Source of the DNA: Pannonibacter sp. SL95
GTDB taxonomy: Bacteria > Pseudomonadota > Alphaproteobacteria > Rhizobiales > Stappiaceae
Length of the DNA stretch: 64,000 bases
NCBI RefSeq assembly: GCF_026672425.1
Contig: NZ_JAPPRC010000004.1
Span: 173,501-237,500, forward strand
Direction of reading: 5' to 3'
Positions 17,538-26,304 of the stretch are shown here, piece by piece; within the stretch, counting starts at the first letter, position 1, and every line of letters begins with the position of its first letter. The position numbers were made by a program, and so were the translations under genes. Under the pieces are notes generated by a model. The model was not told the origin of the DNA and ran no database searches. It was given only the letters and a program-made list of their open reading frames with translations.

Positions 17538-18767
17538 TCAGGCGACTGCGGCCTGAACTGGCACCGGGGACGGCTTCGCCTCCCGATCAGGATGCGCCGG
17601 CTTCACGGCACGATCAGACACGGCGCCGGCTTTCGGTGCCAGCCGGATCATCTGGTTCATGATGTTGCGCCGATGCATCTCGTCAGTGCCGCCAACTGCG
17701 CAGAAGGCGAGCGCGTTGCGCAGGAAATCAGTGACAGGGCCCTCATGGTAGCCCTTGCTGCCGTAAAGACGCAGCAGATCCAGCGCGCTGTCGACCACGG
17801 CATCCGCCCCGACGAGCTTGGCGATGGAGCAGAGCATCACCGAGTCTGGCGTGCCCGCGAGCAACCGGCTGAGCGCGCCATAGGCGACCCATTTGCCGCT
17901 CTCCATGCCGATGCAGATATCCGTCAGGCGGCGCTGCACATGCTGATGCTCAAGGATCGGAACACCAAAGGTTTCGCGCTGCTGGGCATAGGCCAGCGCC
18001 TCCGCCAGCATCGGCTCCAGCATCGCTGCCGCAACGAGGCCGTAATAGAGCCGGCCGAGCGAGACGATGTCGACCAGATTGCGCAGCCCTTCGCCCGGAA
18101 CGCCGAGCATATGGCCGTAATCGAGCCGGACATCTTCAAAACGCAAGGAGCCGGTGGGCAGATCCCGGTTGCCGAGCTTGTCATCCCGCGGGCCGGCATG
18201 GACACCGGGCATCGAAGCATCGACCAGCGCCAGGGAGATGCCGCTGCGCTCGTGATCATCGAGCTTGCAGATCACGAGGATAAAGCCCGCCACCGGAGCA
18301 TGGGCGATGTTGTACTTGGACCCGTTGAGCGCGAAGGTTTCGTTGGCCTGCGGCGTCAGGATCGACGAGGTCGCGCGCACATCGGTGCCCGTGTCGGGAT
18401 CGGCGATGGCCGTGGCTGTCAGTTCCCCGGCGAGAATGCGCGGAAGATAGTGTTTCTTCTGCGCCTCGGTGCCGAAACGGTCGAGCGCCCGCACCATGCC
18501 GGCCTGGGCGATGATGGACAGAAGGATGCCCGGCGCGCGCAGGGAGGAGGCAAGCCCCTCCAGTGCAGACGTGAAGCCCCACCAGTCACGGCCATCACCG
18601 CCGAGCTCGGCCGGGACGATCAGCCGCCAGAGGCCAGCCGCGCGGACAGCGTCCCAGGCCGACTGGTCAAAGGCGTCGGTTGCCCGCGGACGGACAGACA
18701 TCTCGCGTCCGATCTCCCGGTACAGGCCACGCAGGCGCAGCTGGTCCGGCGTCCATTGCAGTTGCAT
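17538..18767 (-). CDS. tdaE: TdaE-like flavoprotein of the acyl-CoA dehydrogenase fold
   Basis: 409 residues of the acyl-CoA dehydrogenase family. Conserved pieces are IVPAELGGDG near residue 53, TGTDVRATSS near 128 and the helical C-terminal domain with RETFGVPILEHQHVQ and GYHEGPVTDFLRNALAF. In TDA biosynthesis TdaE acts as a flavin-dependent dioxygenase rather than a dehydrogenase, cleaving the CoA ester from the seven-membered-ring intermediate and epoxidising the ring. ATG 18767 is used because GGGGAGG lies five bases upstream; a GTG two codons earlier overlaps that site. The gap to tdaD is 35 bases. The tda identity comes from the gene set, not from a search. Confidence 0.82.
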   Translation of the reverse strand: MQLQWTPDQLRLRGLYREIGREMSVRPRATDAFDQSAWDAVRAAGLWRLIVPAELGGDGRDWWGFTSALEGLASSLRAPGILLSIIAQAGMVRALDRFGTEAQKKHYLPRILAGELTATAIADPDTGTDVRATSSILTPQANETFALNGSKYNIAHAPVAGFILVICKLDDHERSGISLALVDASMPGVHAGPRDDKLGNRDLPTGSLRFEDVRLDYGHMLGVPGEGLRNLVDIVSLGRLYYGLVAAAMLEPMLAEALAYAQQRETFGVPILEHQHVQRRLTDICIGMESGKWVAYGALSRLLAGTPDSVMLCSIAKLVGADAVVDSALDLLRLYGSKGYHEGPVTDFLRNALAFCAVGGTDEMHRRNIMNQMIRLAPKAGAVSDRAVKPAHPDREAKPSPVPVQAAVA

Positions 18768-18802
18768 CGTCACCTCCCCTGAGGATCTTTCGGGAAAACC
18801 GG

Positions 18803-19219
18803 TCAGAGCGAGCCCTGGAAGGTCAGGATCTTGTCCTTGAACTCGTCCGGAACCGGATAGGTGGCCTGTTTGGCGTAGTCGAACATGACATGCACGGAGC
18901 TGCCACGGGCAACGACCGGCCGGTCCTCGTCATCGAGGTGCATGACGTGTTCCATCTCGAAGCTCTTGGTGCCGAACTTGGTGATGTGGCTGCAGATGAC
19001 GATCTTCTCGCCGTATTTCGCCTGGGCGACATACTCGCAGGCTGTCTTCACCATGATGTGCGGAAGCTTTTCACGCTTCGGCGTCTGAAGGATCTCGTGC
19101 ATGTATTCGAGATAGGCCGACTGCAGATAGTCGTAATAGACCGGGCTGCTGACGTGACCCATGGAATCGGTGTCGCGATAACGGATCTCAACGGCGGTTT
19201 CAAAGGACTGACGGGTCAT
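18803..19219 (-). CDS. tdaD: TdaD-like acyl-CoA thioesterase (hotdog fold)
   Basis: 138 residues, the normal size for a 4-hydroxybenzoyl-CoA thioesterase. The family motif is RYRDTDSMGHVSSPVYYDYL near residues 13-32, with the catalytic-type aspartate in D-T-D and the helix-capping HV. TdaD homologues are thought to remove or edit CoA thioesters during TDA formation. It starts nine bases after the end of tdaC, so the two are cotranscribed. Confidence 0.85.
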   Translation of the reverse strand: MTRQSFETAVEIRYRDTDSMGHVSSPVYYDYLQSAYLEYMHEILQTPKREKLPHIMVKTACEYVAQAKYGEKIVICSHITKFGTKSFEMEHVMHLDDEDRPVVARGSSVHVMFDYAKQATYPVPDEFKDKILTFQGSL

Positions 19220-19228
19220 GTTCTTTCC

Positions 19229-19897
19229 TCATACACTGCGATTGCACGAAAGAGCCTGGCCTGCGGCACAGGTTGCGCGGTCCGCATCCGCGGCGGAATG
19301 GGGGCCGTGGATGGTGAAGGCCATCGGGACGGAGCCGAAACTGCGCACGATCTTCAGGTCGAAGCGGTCGACCGCGCGGCGGGTGGTGATGCATCCATCG
19401 GCAAGACCCTTGATGCAGTCCTCTGCCGCCGAAACATTGCTGGATGAAAAATGCCGGGCCATGCCGGGCGGCAGCAGCCGTTCCGGCGCCGGATGGGTGG
19501 CGCAGATCTCGGGCATCGCTCCGGTTCGCGAGGCCAGCACCATTTCGTCGGTGTTGGCGATGAACACATCGAGAATCCGCAGCAACTGGATATGGCCGTA
19601 GATGACGGAATGCAGATGCGGATATGCAGCGACGCCGACGAAAACCGCATCCTCCCGCAGTGCAACGCATTCGGCTGCCGCCTCAATGGAGAGATGCAGG
19701 CAAATCTCGGCGGCGGGGCATTTCCGGCGCAGCCAGTGCTGGCCAGCGCGCTCGCAATTGGTGCCGCTCGGGCCAAGCGTATGGACCTGACGGACCCAGG
19801 AGAAGGACGAAATAACATCTTCAAGTTGTGGAACATACGGCGGGCGCTCGCTGCCCGGATAGGAAGGCTCCGCAGGTTCGGGCCAGCTGCTGCTCAT
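19229..19897 (-). CDS. tdaC: TdaC-like prephenate-dehydratase-domain protein
   Basis: 222 residues from ATG 19897, which has AAGGAG seven bases upstream. VHTLGPSGTNCERAGQHWL near residues 40-58 corresponds to the start of prephenate dehydratase domains, and CITTRRAVDRF with SFGSVPMAFTIHG resembles the end of that domain. The ACT regulatory domain of housekeeping enzymes is absent. TdaC of TDA producers has this architecture and is required for TDA; its chemical step is less certain and may be a dehydration or isomerisation. It is the first gene of the tdaCDEB-gshA unit, divergent from tdaA. Confidence 0.8.
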   Translation of the reverse strand: MSSSWPEPAEPSYPGSERPPYVPQLEDVISSFSWVRQVHTLGPSGTNCERAGQHWLRRKCPAAEICLHLSIEAAAECVALREDAVFVGVAAYPHLHSVIYGHIQLLRILDVFIANTDEMVLASRTGAMPEICATHPAPERLLPPGMARHFSSSNVSAAEDCIKGLADGCITTRRAVDRFDLKIVRSFGSVPMAFTIHGPHSAADADRATCAAGQALSCNRSV

Positions 19898-20353
19898 CGC
19901 CGTTCTCCTTGAATCGTTTAGGCGACAGCGCGCGGCACTTGGCGCCAGCCTAGAAATCTGTGAAAAAACGTCGGCTATCGAGGCTCCTCGCGAGCCCCTC
20001 TTGATCAATGCGCGATGAGCTTACGCATCGTCCGAACCGTCCTGCAAATCGCATTTCGTGATCGCTGGCATCAGAACATGTGAGGCATGCATTATAACGA
20101 TACACGCAAAACGAGAGTTCCGGATTGAGATGAGGCAGCAGCTGAAAAAGACCTGTCCTAAACTGCACAAAGAAATTGCATCGTCAAAATATCGTTCGCT
20201 GCGATGCAGCACGAACCGGCAGGGTTTCCGGGCGTTTTGCTGCCGTGACGCCATGCGGCGCATCTCATGATTGCATAAGAGGGTGGTGGACAGGGCTGGC
20301 TTGATGCGCCAAAGGTTGACCGGGCGCGACACCTGACGTAGCGGGAAGTCAAG
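19898..20353. promoter_or_regulatory. tdaC-tdaA divergent control region
   Basis: 456 bases with no convincing gene between the starts of tdaC and tdaA. In Phaeobacter-type producers the LysR protein TdaA binds the tdaC promoter, so this gap is the expected target. An inverted repeat TGCATCG (20177-20183) / CGATGCA (20202-20208) is visible with an 18-base spacer, and an AT-richer stretch with a GCATGCATTATAACG segment lies near 20085. The binding site itself is not proven. Confidence 0.5.
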
Positions 20354-21244
20354 ATGGATTTTCATCAGCTGAGGACATTTGTCGCCGTTGCCCGCGAGGG
20401 CAGCATCACGCGCGCTTCGGAGCGGCTCTATCTGAGCCAGCCCGCCGTCAGCGCGCATATCAAGGCCATTGAGGACACGTTCGGACTGACCCTGTTCGAC
20501 CGGACGTCGCGCGGAATGTCCCTGACCAGCGACGGACAGAAACTGCTGCTCAAGGCTGAACAGACGCTCGTCGCCCATCGGGATCTCATCGACGAGGCAT
20601 CCCGCATCAAGGGAAAACTCTCCGGAAGGCTGCGCATCGGCGCAGGCAGCAGCATGGGCATGGAAGCCGTTGGCCAGCTGCTGATGAACCTGTCGCGGCG
20701 CTTTCCGGATGTCGAGGTGACGTTGCAGCATGGCACGTCGCCGGAAATCCTTGCGGGATTGCGCAGCGGGGCGCTGGATGCCGGCTTTTACAACGAGGCC
20801 GGCGAACCCGAAGGGGACCTCGACTGCCACGACGTCGCCGAGTTCAGCATCTATCTGGCAGCCGCTCCCAATCTGGTGCCTGAGTGTGACAAGACGGACT
20901 GGCAAGCGTTGGGGGAGCTTCCCTGGATCTTTCCTGCCGGAGGCACCTGCTGCGGGGTGGCTGCCGAGAACCTGTTCAGGCGTTACCAGTTCCGGCCGCG
21001 CCGGATCATCAGCATCGATCGGGAGAGTATCACGCTGACCCTTGTCACGGGCGGTATCGGCCTTGGCCTGCTGCATGCGACGACCGCGCTGGAGGCTCAG
21101 GAGCGCGGCGAAGTCGAGCTGATCGCCGAGGTACAGTCGACCGTGCGCGTGCTGTTTGCTTCCCTTGGCAGCCGCAGGCAGGACCCGGTGATCGCAGCCC
21201 TGCGACTGCTGCTTCAGGAGTGCGCAAACGGCGCCGCGACCTAA
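20354..21244 (+). CDS. tdaA: TdaA-like LysR regulator of TDA biosynthesis
   Basis: 296 residues. The N-terminal helix-turn-helix is MDFHQLRTFVAVAREGS followed by ASERLYLSQPAVSAHIKAIE; the effector-binding domain fills the rest. It is divergent from tdaC and convergent with the paaZ2-like gene, in the centre of the tda homologues. That position and family match tdaA, the activator of the TDA genes. LysR proteins are too alike to name from sequence alone, so the symbol rests on context. The end is 21 bases from the stop of the convergent gene. Confidence 0.75.
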   Translation: MDFHQLRTFVAVAREGSITRASERLYLSQPAVSAHIKAIEDTFGLTLFDRTSRGMSLTSDGQKLLLKAEQTLVAHRDLIDEASRIKGKLSGRLRIGAGSSMGMEAVGQLLMNLSRRFPDVEVTLQHGTSPEILAGLRSGALDAGFYNEAGEPEGDLDCHDVAEFSIYLAAAPNLVPECDKTDWQALGELPWIFPAGGTCCGVAAENLFRRYQFRPRRIISIDRESITLTLVTGGIGLGLLHATTALEAQERGEVELIAEVQSTVRVLFASLGSRRQDPVIAALRLLLQECANGAAT

Positions 21245-21265
21245 GAACAGCGCGGCGAGCTGCGC

Positions 21266-23338
21266 TCATTCCGGACAATCAGCCGGTGAGATTGCCCATG
21301 CCGTGCGAAGGTCATAGCGGGCGACAACCTCCCCCTCGCCCCGGACGATGGCGCAGTCCCACCAGACCTGGTCGGGCGCTCCGTCGACTGTGCGCGACAC
21401 CTGGCGCGCCGTCAGAACGACATGCAAGTCATCGCCCGGATACACTGGACACGAGAACCGGAGTGACTGGACCTCGAACCGTTCCAGACGGGCTTCCTGA
21501 CGCGTTGCCAGAAGAACGCCGGCCGAAATGCTGAGCACAAGAAACCCGTGCGCCACGCGGCCGTCAAAGAACGGATTGGAGCGGGCCGCAACCTCGTCCA
21601 TGTGCGCATAGAACCGGTCGCCTGTGCGCGCGGCGAAGTTCTCGATGTCAGCCACCGTGATCCGGCGCGCTGGTGTCACGATCGTATCACCCGGTTGAAT
21701 GCCGGAGCCAGCCCCGGCAAGCGCATGAGGCTGGGCGTCACGGCGCATTGCTCCGGGCACCCATCGCCCGAGCACCGAGGCCAACATCTCCGGGGATCCC
21801 TGGAGAGCAGACCGTTGCATGTAGTCGCGCATCAGCGACACGAGGGTGTCTCCATGGGCATAGTCCGGCAACGGTGCGGCCCGAACAGACGAATCCTGCC
21901 GAAGATGCGAGGTATCGCGCAGGCAGTCAGGGCCTTGCGAGGCCAACGTCGGCTGCAGTCGCACTGCCGGTTGCAACAGATGGATGCCGGCACCGGACGC
22001 GTCGTGACAAAGCACACGGCGGTGCCTTGGAGCCAAGCTCCGGCACAGACGGTCAGCAAGCGCGACTTCCCCAGCAAAGACATGTGCCACCGGTGCTGGC
22101 GCTAGGCTCGCCAGACGGTCGGCAAAGCTGACCTGGGACCCATAGGCCATCAGGGCGATGACTGGCCCATCGGCTTCAATCCTGGTCAGAACGGATGCAT
22201 CGACAGCCGTTTCAAGGCAAATCACCCGCGACCTCGGATGATCCGACGCGCTGGCGGGAAGCGGCTTCATGAGGTGCTCGCACAGCACAGCCACTCGCTC
22301 TGCCGGCACCAGAACCTGACAGATCACCCCCTGCCGGTCCGAGGACACCTGGACCTGCCGCAAACGATCCGCGCAGGCAGCAAACAAGGGATCCGTCGCG
22401 CAGATATCCTGCGCGAGAACGAACGTGCTGGTGCCGCAATCCTCGACAAGTAGACGAATAGAGGCAGCAGCCAGGAGCGGATCGGCCCGCAGGGCGCGTC
22501 CCTGCGCTGCCGAGCCTCGGAAGGCAACGACATCCTGACTGCCGAGATGGCAGAAGACGCTTTCACGCGGACCGCTGAAAAGTTGCAGCACCGCATCCGG
22601 CAAGAGGCCGGTCGCGAGGGCATCACGGACAAAGCGCGCAGCAAGCGCTGCGCCTGGCAACCCGGGCAGGACCAGCACCGGAAGACCGGCAAGCAGCGAC
22701 GCGCCAATCCGCTCTGCCAAATCAGCAAGTGGCAGATCAAAGAGCTGCAGATCTGGCCCGGAGAGAAGAACGGCGACGCCACGCCGTGAAACCAGAACAT
22801 GCTGACCAAGGAACGTTCCGTCCGCTGCAAGCAGTTCCGGCTCGCCGTCTGCCAGATGCGTGGTATTGGGGAGGACCGACAGGGCGGCCCGCGCCATGGC
22901 CCGCAATGTGGCGACGGCTGTCTCAAGATCCAGCCGGCGCGCGGACACCGTGCGAGCGGGATGCACGCCAACGGACAGATATGCGGTCTGGCGTTCCTCC
23001 AGCCGGTCGGCCAGGGATTGCAGCAGCGCTGCACGCGCATGGAACGGCTGCCGCCGCAGCGCCGCCCCGCCGGCACCCCGCGCCAGCGTCAGAGCCGTCT
23101 GGATGTCTGCCGGCACCGGTTGGCTAAAGGCATCTGGCAGGATGGCATCAGCGAACACTGAAGATTGCAGTTCATGGCGGCCCCGAACATCGCGGGCGCA
23201 TGACCGGGCATCCATGGCGATGTGCTGGCCAGCCTGAGGAACAGCCTGGGGATCAGATCCGGATCGAAAGCCCTCACCGGGACGCCAGACCCCGGCAAGA
23301 TAGCTTGGAGGCGAGCTGCTCAGAAACCTGTCCTGCAT
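21266..23338 (-). CDS. paaZ2: PaaZ2-like protein: degenerate aldehyde dehydrogenase plus MaoC hydratase
   Basis: 690 residues from ATG 23338, close to the length of E. coli PaaZ. The C-terminal third is a well-kept MaoC/(R)-hydratase domain: HMDEVAARSNPFFDGRVAHGF has the catalytic D and H. It should hydrolyse the oxepin-CoA ring of phenylacetate catabolism. The N-terminal aldehyde dehydrogenase domain is recognisable (SQDVVAFRGSAAQGRALR near 267-284) but damaged. The FNFP motif reads PDLQ, and the GQKC segment around the nucleophile reads RQGV (residues 336-339), with no cysteine at that position. An active hydratase with a dead dehydrogenase would release the reactive aldehyde, which collapses to the seven-membered ring used for tropones. 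PaaZ2 of known TDA producers works this way. Confidence 0.82.
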   Translation of the reverse strand: MQDRFLSSSPPSYLAGVWRPGEGFRSGSDPQAVPQAGQHIAMDARSCARDVRGRHELQSSVFADAILPDAFSQPVPADIQTALTLARGAGGAALRRQPFHARAALLQSLADRLEERQTAYLSVGVHPARTVSARRLDLETAVATLRAMARAALSVLPNTTHLADGEPELLAADGTFLGQHVLVSRRGVAVLLSGPDLQLFDLPLADLAERIGASLLAGLPVLVLPGLPGAALAARFVRDALATGLLPDAVLQLFSGPRESVFCHLGSQDVVAFRGSAAQGRALRADPLLAAASIRLLVEDCGTSTFVLAQDICATDPLFAACADRLRQVQVSSDRQGVICQVLVPAERVAVLCEHLMKPLPASASDHPRSRVICLETAVDASVLTRIEADGPVIALMAYGSQVSFADRLASLAPAPVAHVFAGEVALADRLCRSLAPRHRRVLCHDASGAGIHLLQPAVRLQPTLASQGPDCLRDTSHLRQDSSVRAAPLPDYAHGDTLVSLMRDYMQRSALQGSPEMLASVLGRWVPGAMRRDAQPHALAGAGSGIQPGDTIVTPARRITVADIENFAARTGDRFYAHMDEVAARSNPFFDGRVAHGFLVLSISAGVLLATRQEARLERFEVQSLRFSCPVYPGDDLHVVLTARQVSRTVDGAPDQVWWDCAIVRGEGEVVARYDLRTAWAISPADCPE

Positions 23339-23447
23339 CGATCTGCTTCCCGGTTCTGGAGGGTCATGGGCGCGCCGGACGACGTTGCCTGTCAGCAATC
23401 CGCAGGTGGACCGGAACACCGGCCCACCCTCAGGTTTTCAATCATGG

Positions 23448-24743
23448 TCAGTCCGCGCAACGATCTGCCAGCGACGTTCCAGCTTCAGCCTGGGCAATCC
23501 GCGGCATCATCGCCGTGCTCAGGGTGTGCGCAGCCACCTGCCGCCCGAGCGCCTGGCCGGTGATGTTTGACCAGCGGAAATGCACTCCGGCATAGATGCG
23601 CGAGAGCGCCTCTTCCTCGGCATATGCACGGAAGCTGTCGTAACTGCGCGGCTTGCCGGGTTCGTTCTCGATCGTGAAGGCGTACAGGCCAGATCCAAGC
23701 TCTGCTTCCAGAACGGCCTGCGCTGCCGCGCCATTGCTGCAATGCTGGCAGGGATACTCGGGATGCATCGGCGCCTGCAGGACAGACGTCCATTGCGGAT
23801 CTGCCGCAAGCTCCGGCTGACCGAAGCCCGACCCACCGGCGCGGATCACCGTGTACGGGCGCCAGAAGGCGTAGTCATACTTCGCCTTGAACCCGGCAAT
23901 CACCGAGTCCTGAAGGGCGACATTGAGCAGGGCAAGCACCCTTGCCTCCTCCAGCGTCGTAGCCTGGCAGTCCGCCAGCCGCTGACGGGCAACCTTGTTC
24001 CACGGGAAAAGACCGTTGCCCGCATGCGATTTCGCGATGGCGAGCTTTTCCGGGTCGGTCTGGGTCAGAACACCACCCTGAAGCCTGGTTTCCTCGATAT
24101 CGCGCAGGTGCTGCGCGCTGCCGACAGGCGGGGGTGGCGGAACCTGGAACTGCCCGGCAGAGGCCAGCGAAAATGGCTTCAGGTTTTTCATGCGCGGGCT
24201 GACCATCGGTGCATCGGAAGTGGGCTGATAAACGCCCGGCCCAGCCGCGGCCTGAGTGTAATCCGGTGTAAAATCTGCGCCGTCATTGTCTCGCAGCGCG
24301 AGGATGGCCTTGGCCGCGCGGTCCCCAAGAGCGACCCCGGCATCGCGGGCAGCAGCATCGGAAATACCGGCAAGAACTTCGGCGTTCGCCTTGCGCAGAT
24401 CCGGTTCCTTCTCGGGAACGAAGGTGACCAGCACCTGATAGGCAGCCTGTGAGGCGGCAGCGCGTTCTGAAGCGCTGGATGGCTCGACATTGCCCAATGC
24501 GTAGGGCGCATAAGTCCCCGTGACAGCGTTTGCAGCGTCAAACATCGCAACATGCAGAATTGTCAATCCGCGCTGCTGCCGTTGATTGGTCCACTTTGCT
24601 TCCTTCAAGGTCTTGAGCGCTAAAACTTGCCAGTCAGCTGCCACATCAGCCTTGGCCGGATCAGATGAAAATAAACTCATCAAAACTGCGGCGCAAACCG
24701 TTGTTTTAAGACAGATAAAAAGAGAATAACTATTACGCTTCAT
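23448..24743 (-). CDS. Exported vanadium-haloperoxidase-like PAP2-superfamily protein
   Basis: 431 residues with a signal peptide ending near DPAKA, so periplasmic or secreted. ATG 24743 has an AGGGGG site nine bases upstream. The vanadate/phosphate pocket residues of vanadium haloperoxidases can be matched: K and R in KYDYAFWRP, H in HPEYPCQHC (the usual PSGH reads PCQH), and R and H in SRIYAGVHF. It may therefore be a peroxidase that oxidises halide or thiols, or a related phosphatase. It lies between the paaZ2-like and ChaC-like genes, on the same strand. No such gene belongs to the core TDA set, so a role in the cluster is inference. Confidence 0.78.
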   Translation of the reverse strand: MKRNSYSLFICLKTTVCAAVLMSLFSSDPAKADVAADWQVLALKTLKEAKWTNQRQQRGLTILHVAMFDAANAVTGTYAPYALGNVEPSSASERAAASQAAYQVLVTFVPEKEPDLRKANAEVLAGISDAAARDAGVALGDRAAKAILALRDNDGADFTPDYTQAAAGPGVYQPTSDAPMVSPRMKNLKPFSLASAGQFQVPPPPPVGSAQHLRDIEETRLQGGVLTQTDPEKLAIAKSHAGNGLFPWNKVARQRLADCQATTLEEARVLALLNVALQDSVIAGFKAKYDYAFWRPYTVIRAGGSGFGQPELAADPQWTSVLQAPMHPEYPCQHCSNGAAAQAVLEAELGSGLYAFTIENEPGKPRSYDSFRAYAEEEALSRIYAGVHFRWSNITGQALGRQVAAHTLSTAMMPRIAQAEAGTSLADRCAD

Positions 24744-24923
24744 CGCAAAACCCCCTATCAACTGGAGATAATTTACGCAAAGAAACTCAATCCAAACAAT
24801 TCGATTTTCCAGATGACTGCCCTCACGATTGCGGATGGGCAACCAGGATTGAAGAGCAAGCCCCAACCGCACCCACGGGGGGACGGCGCCGGGAGACGGC
24901 TGACGGAACGGAAAAGCTCAAGT

Positions 24924-25610
24924 TCAGGCGGCGACTGTCGGTTGTGCGGTCAGTGCACCCATCTCGCGCCGGATCCTGTGAAGACCGTTGTCGGGGAGAC
25001 CGAGGTGGTCGAGATGCTCGACGGTGTTGTGGAAATATTCGGCGCAAGTGCCCAGCGGTCCCCGGGCCGTCGCAAGGCAGCTTGCGATCTGCGCCGTGGT
25101 CAGGTCACGGACGTATCGCTCGTGCGAGCGATTGGCAACGAATGTCAGTCCATCGGTTCGCCGGCCATCGGCAAGGCGCAGACTCGCCCAGCGCGCGTCA
25201 TACACGCCGCTTGCCATCTCCCGCCGCCACAAGAGCAGCAACTCCTGCCCGGTCTGTTCAGCCGGGATGCGGAAGGCGACACCGCGACATGCGCCGCCCC
25301 GGTCCAGCGCGAGTGTCAGACCCGGCCGGTCCGGTGTTCCCCGGCCGGTCCGCGTCCAGATGCAGAACCGGCGATGCCAGCCCTTCGTGACGGCGGCTTG
25401 CTGCTCGTCGAAAAGAAATGTCGGGTTCCAGATCAGCGAGCCATATCCGAAGACCCAGACATCCGCTCCGCGGTTTCCAGGACGCCGGGATAGCGCATCT
25501 GCAAGCGATGCCTCGATTTCGGCATCGCTGCGAAGGGGCGCTCCCGGCAGCGCAGCGGCCCTCCACTCGGCGAGCAGCGAGCCATCCAGCAACCGTTCCC
25601 GGGTGATCAT
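24924..25610 (-). CDS. tdaR3: ChaC-like gamma-glutamylcyclotransferase (TdaR3-like)
   Basis: 228 residues from ATG 25610, with GGAGG five bases upstream. VWVFGYGSLIWNP near residues 50-62 is the substrate loop of the glutathione-specific family, which cleaves glutathione (or gamma-glutamyl compounds) to 5-oxoproline and Cys-Gly. The later DARWASLRL and FVANRSHERYV segments fit the same family. A gamma-glutamylcyclotransferase (TdaR3) is one of the TDA resistance proteins in Phaeobacter. Here it is 16 bases downstream of the tdaF-like gene, which supports that identity. A role in trimming a glutathione adduct during biosynthesis is also possible. Confidence 0.8.
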   Translation of the reverse strand: MITRERLLDGSLLAEWRAAALPGAPLRSDAEIEASLADALSRRPGNRGADVWVFGYGSLIWNPTFLFDEQQAAVTKGWHRRFCIWTRTGRGTPDRPGLTLALDRGGACRGVAFRIPAEQTGQELLLLWRREMASGVYDARWASLRLADGRRTDGLTFVANRSHERYVRDLTTAQIASCLATARGPLGTCAEYFHNTVEHLDHLGLPDNGLHRIRREMGALTAQPTVAA

Positions 25611-25626
25611 GACAACCTCCGCCGGT

Positions 25627-26214
25627 TCAGGCTGCCAGACGCAAAGCCAGATGTTCACGAATGGCCGAAACGACGTCTTCGGGTTCCGGCAGCGTGTAGT
25701 GGCCGTACATGCGACCGTAGTCCGGCTCGTACTGTTCCTTCCAGGCCGGCTCGATGACCGTATGGCCGTCGGCGCGCACCATCTCGACGTTGCGGCGAAC
25801 AACCGGCTTGGTCCAGATGGTCGGCCCCATGACCGGGAAGAACAGGATCGGGAACGTCGCAACCAGAAACATCATGGTGAGACGGTTCTGCGCCGTGCCG
25901 TGTGCCGCTGCCGCCAATGTGTTGGCGGTGGCCGGAAGAACGATCATCAGATCATGATCGGCAGCGATCTTGCCCGGACGGTCCGTGTTCCAGTCCTTCG
26001 GGTCCTCACCGCAGATTACCCGCTCGACGATCAGGCCGATGCTGTCGGCGTTGACGAAGGTGAGCGCTTCCGGGGTCAGGATCACGCTCATGCTGCAATC
26101 CATCAACTGGCGGATACGCCGGATGTAATGCGGCAGCAGCATTGCATCGACCGATCCGGTGACGCCGACAAGAATGCGCGGCTTTGCAGGTTCAGCAGGT
26201 TTCAGCTTGTCCAT
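25627..26214 (-). CDS. tdaF: TdaF-like flavoprotein of the cysteine decarboxylase (HFCD) family
   Basis: 195 residues from ATG 26214. The family is that of EpiD, MrsD and phosphopantothenoylcysteine decarboxylase, which bind FMN and decarboxylate C-terminal or thiol-bearing cysteines. The N-terminal ILVGVTGSVDA is the flavin-binding start. PATANTLAAAAHGTA corresponds to the PASANT motif, and PVMGPTIW corresponds to the substrate clamp (usually P-x-M-N). TdaF in TDA producers is of this family and is needed for sulfur incorporation. Gap to the ChaC-like gene is 16 bases. A lanthipeptide-type decarboxylase was considered, but no precursor peptide or lanthionine synthase lies nearby. Confidence 0.8.
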   Translation of the reverse strand: MDKLKPAEPAKPRILVGVTGSVDAMLLPHYIRRIRQLMDCSMSVILTPEALTFVNADSIGLIVERVICGEDPKDWNTDRPGKIAADHDLMIVLPATANTLAAAAHGTAQNRLTMMFLVATFPILFFPVMGPTIWTKPVVRRNVEMVRADGHTVIEPAWKEQYEPDYGRMYGHYTLPEPEDVVSAIREHLALRLAA

Positions 26215-26304
26215 GACGACAGATCCTCGGGTCGCAGATGGCAGTGGGCGGTATCGGGGGGACGGGAGCCGGCAGGACAAGCCGCCGGCCCCGCGAATAC
26301 AAGG

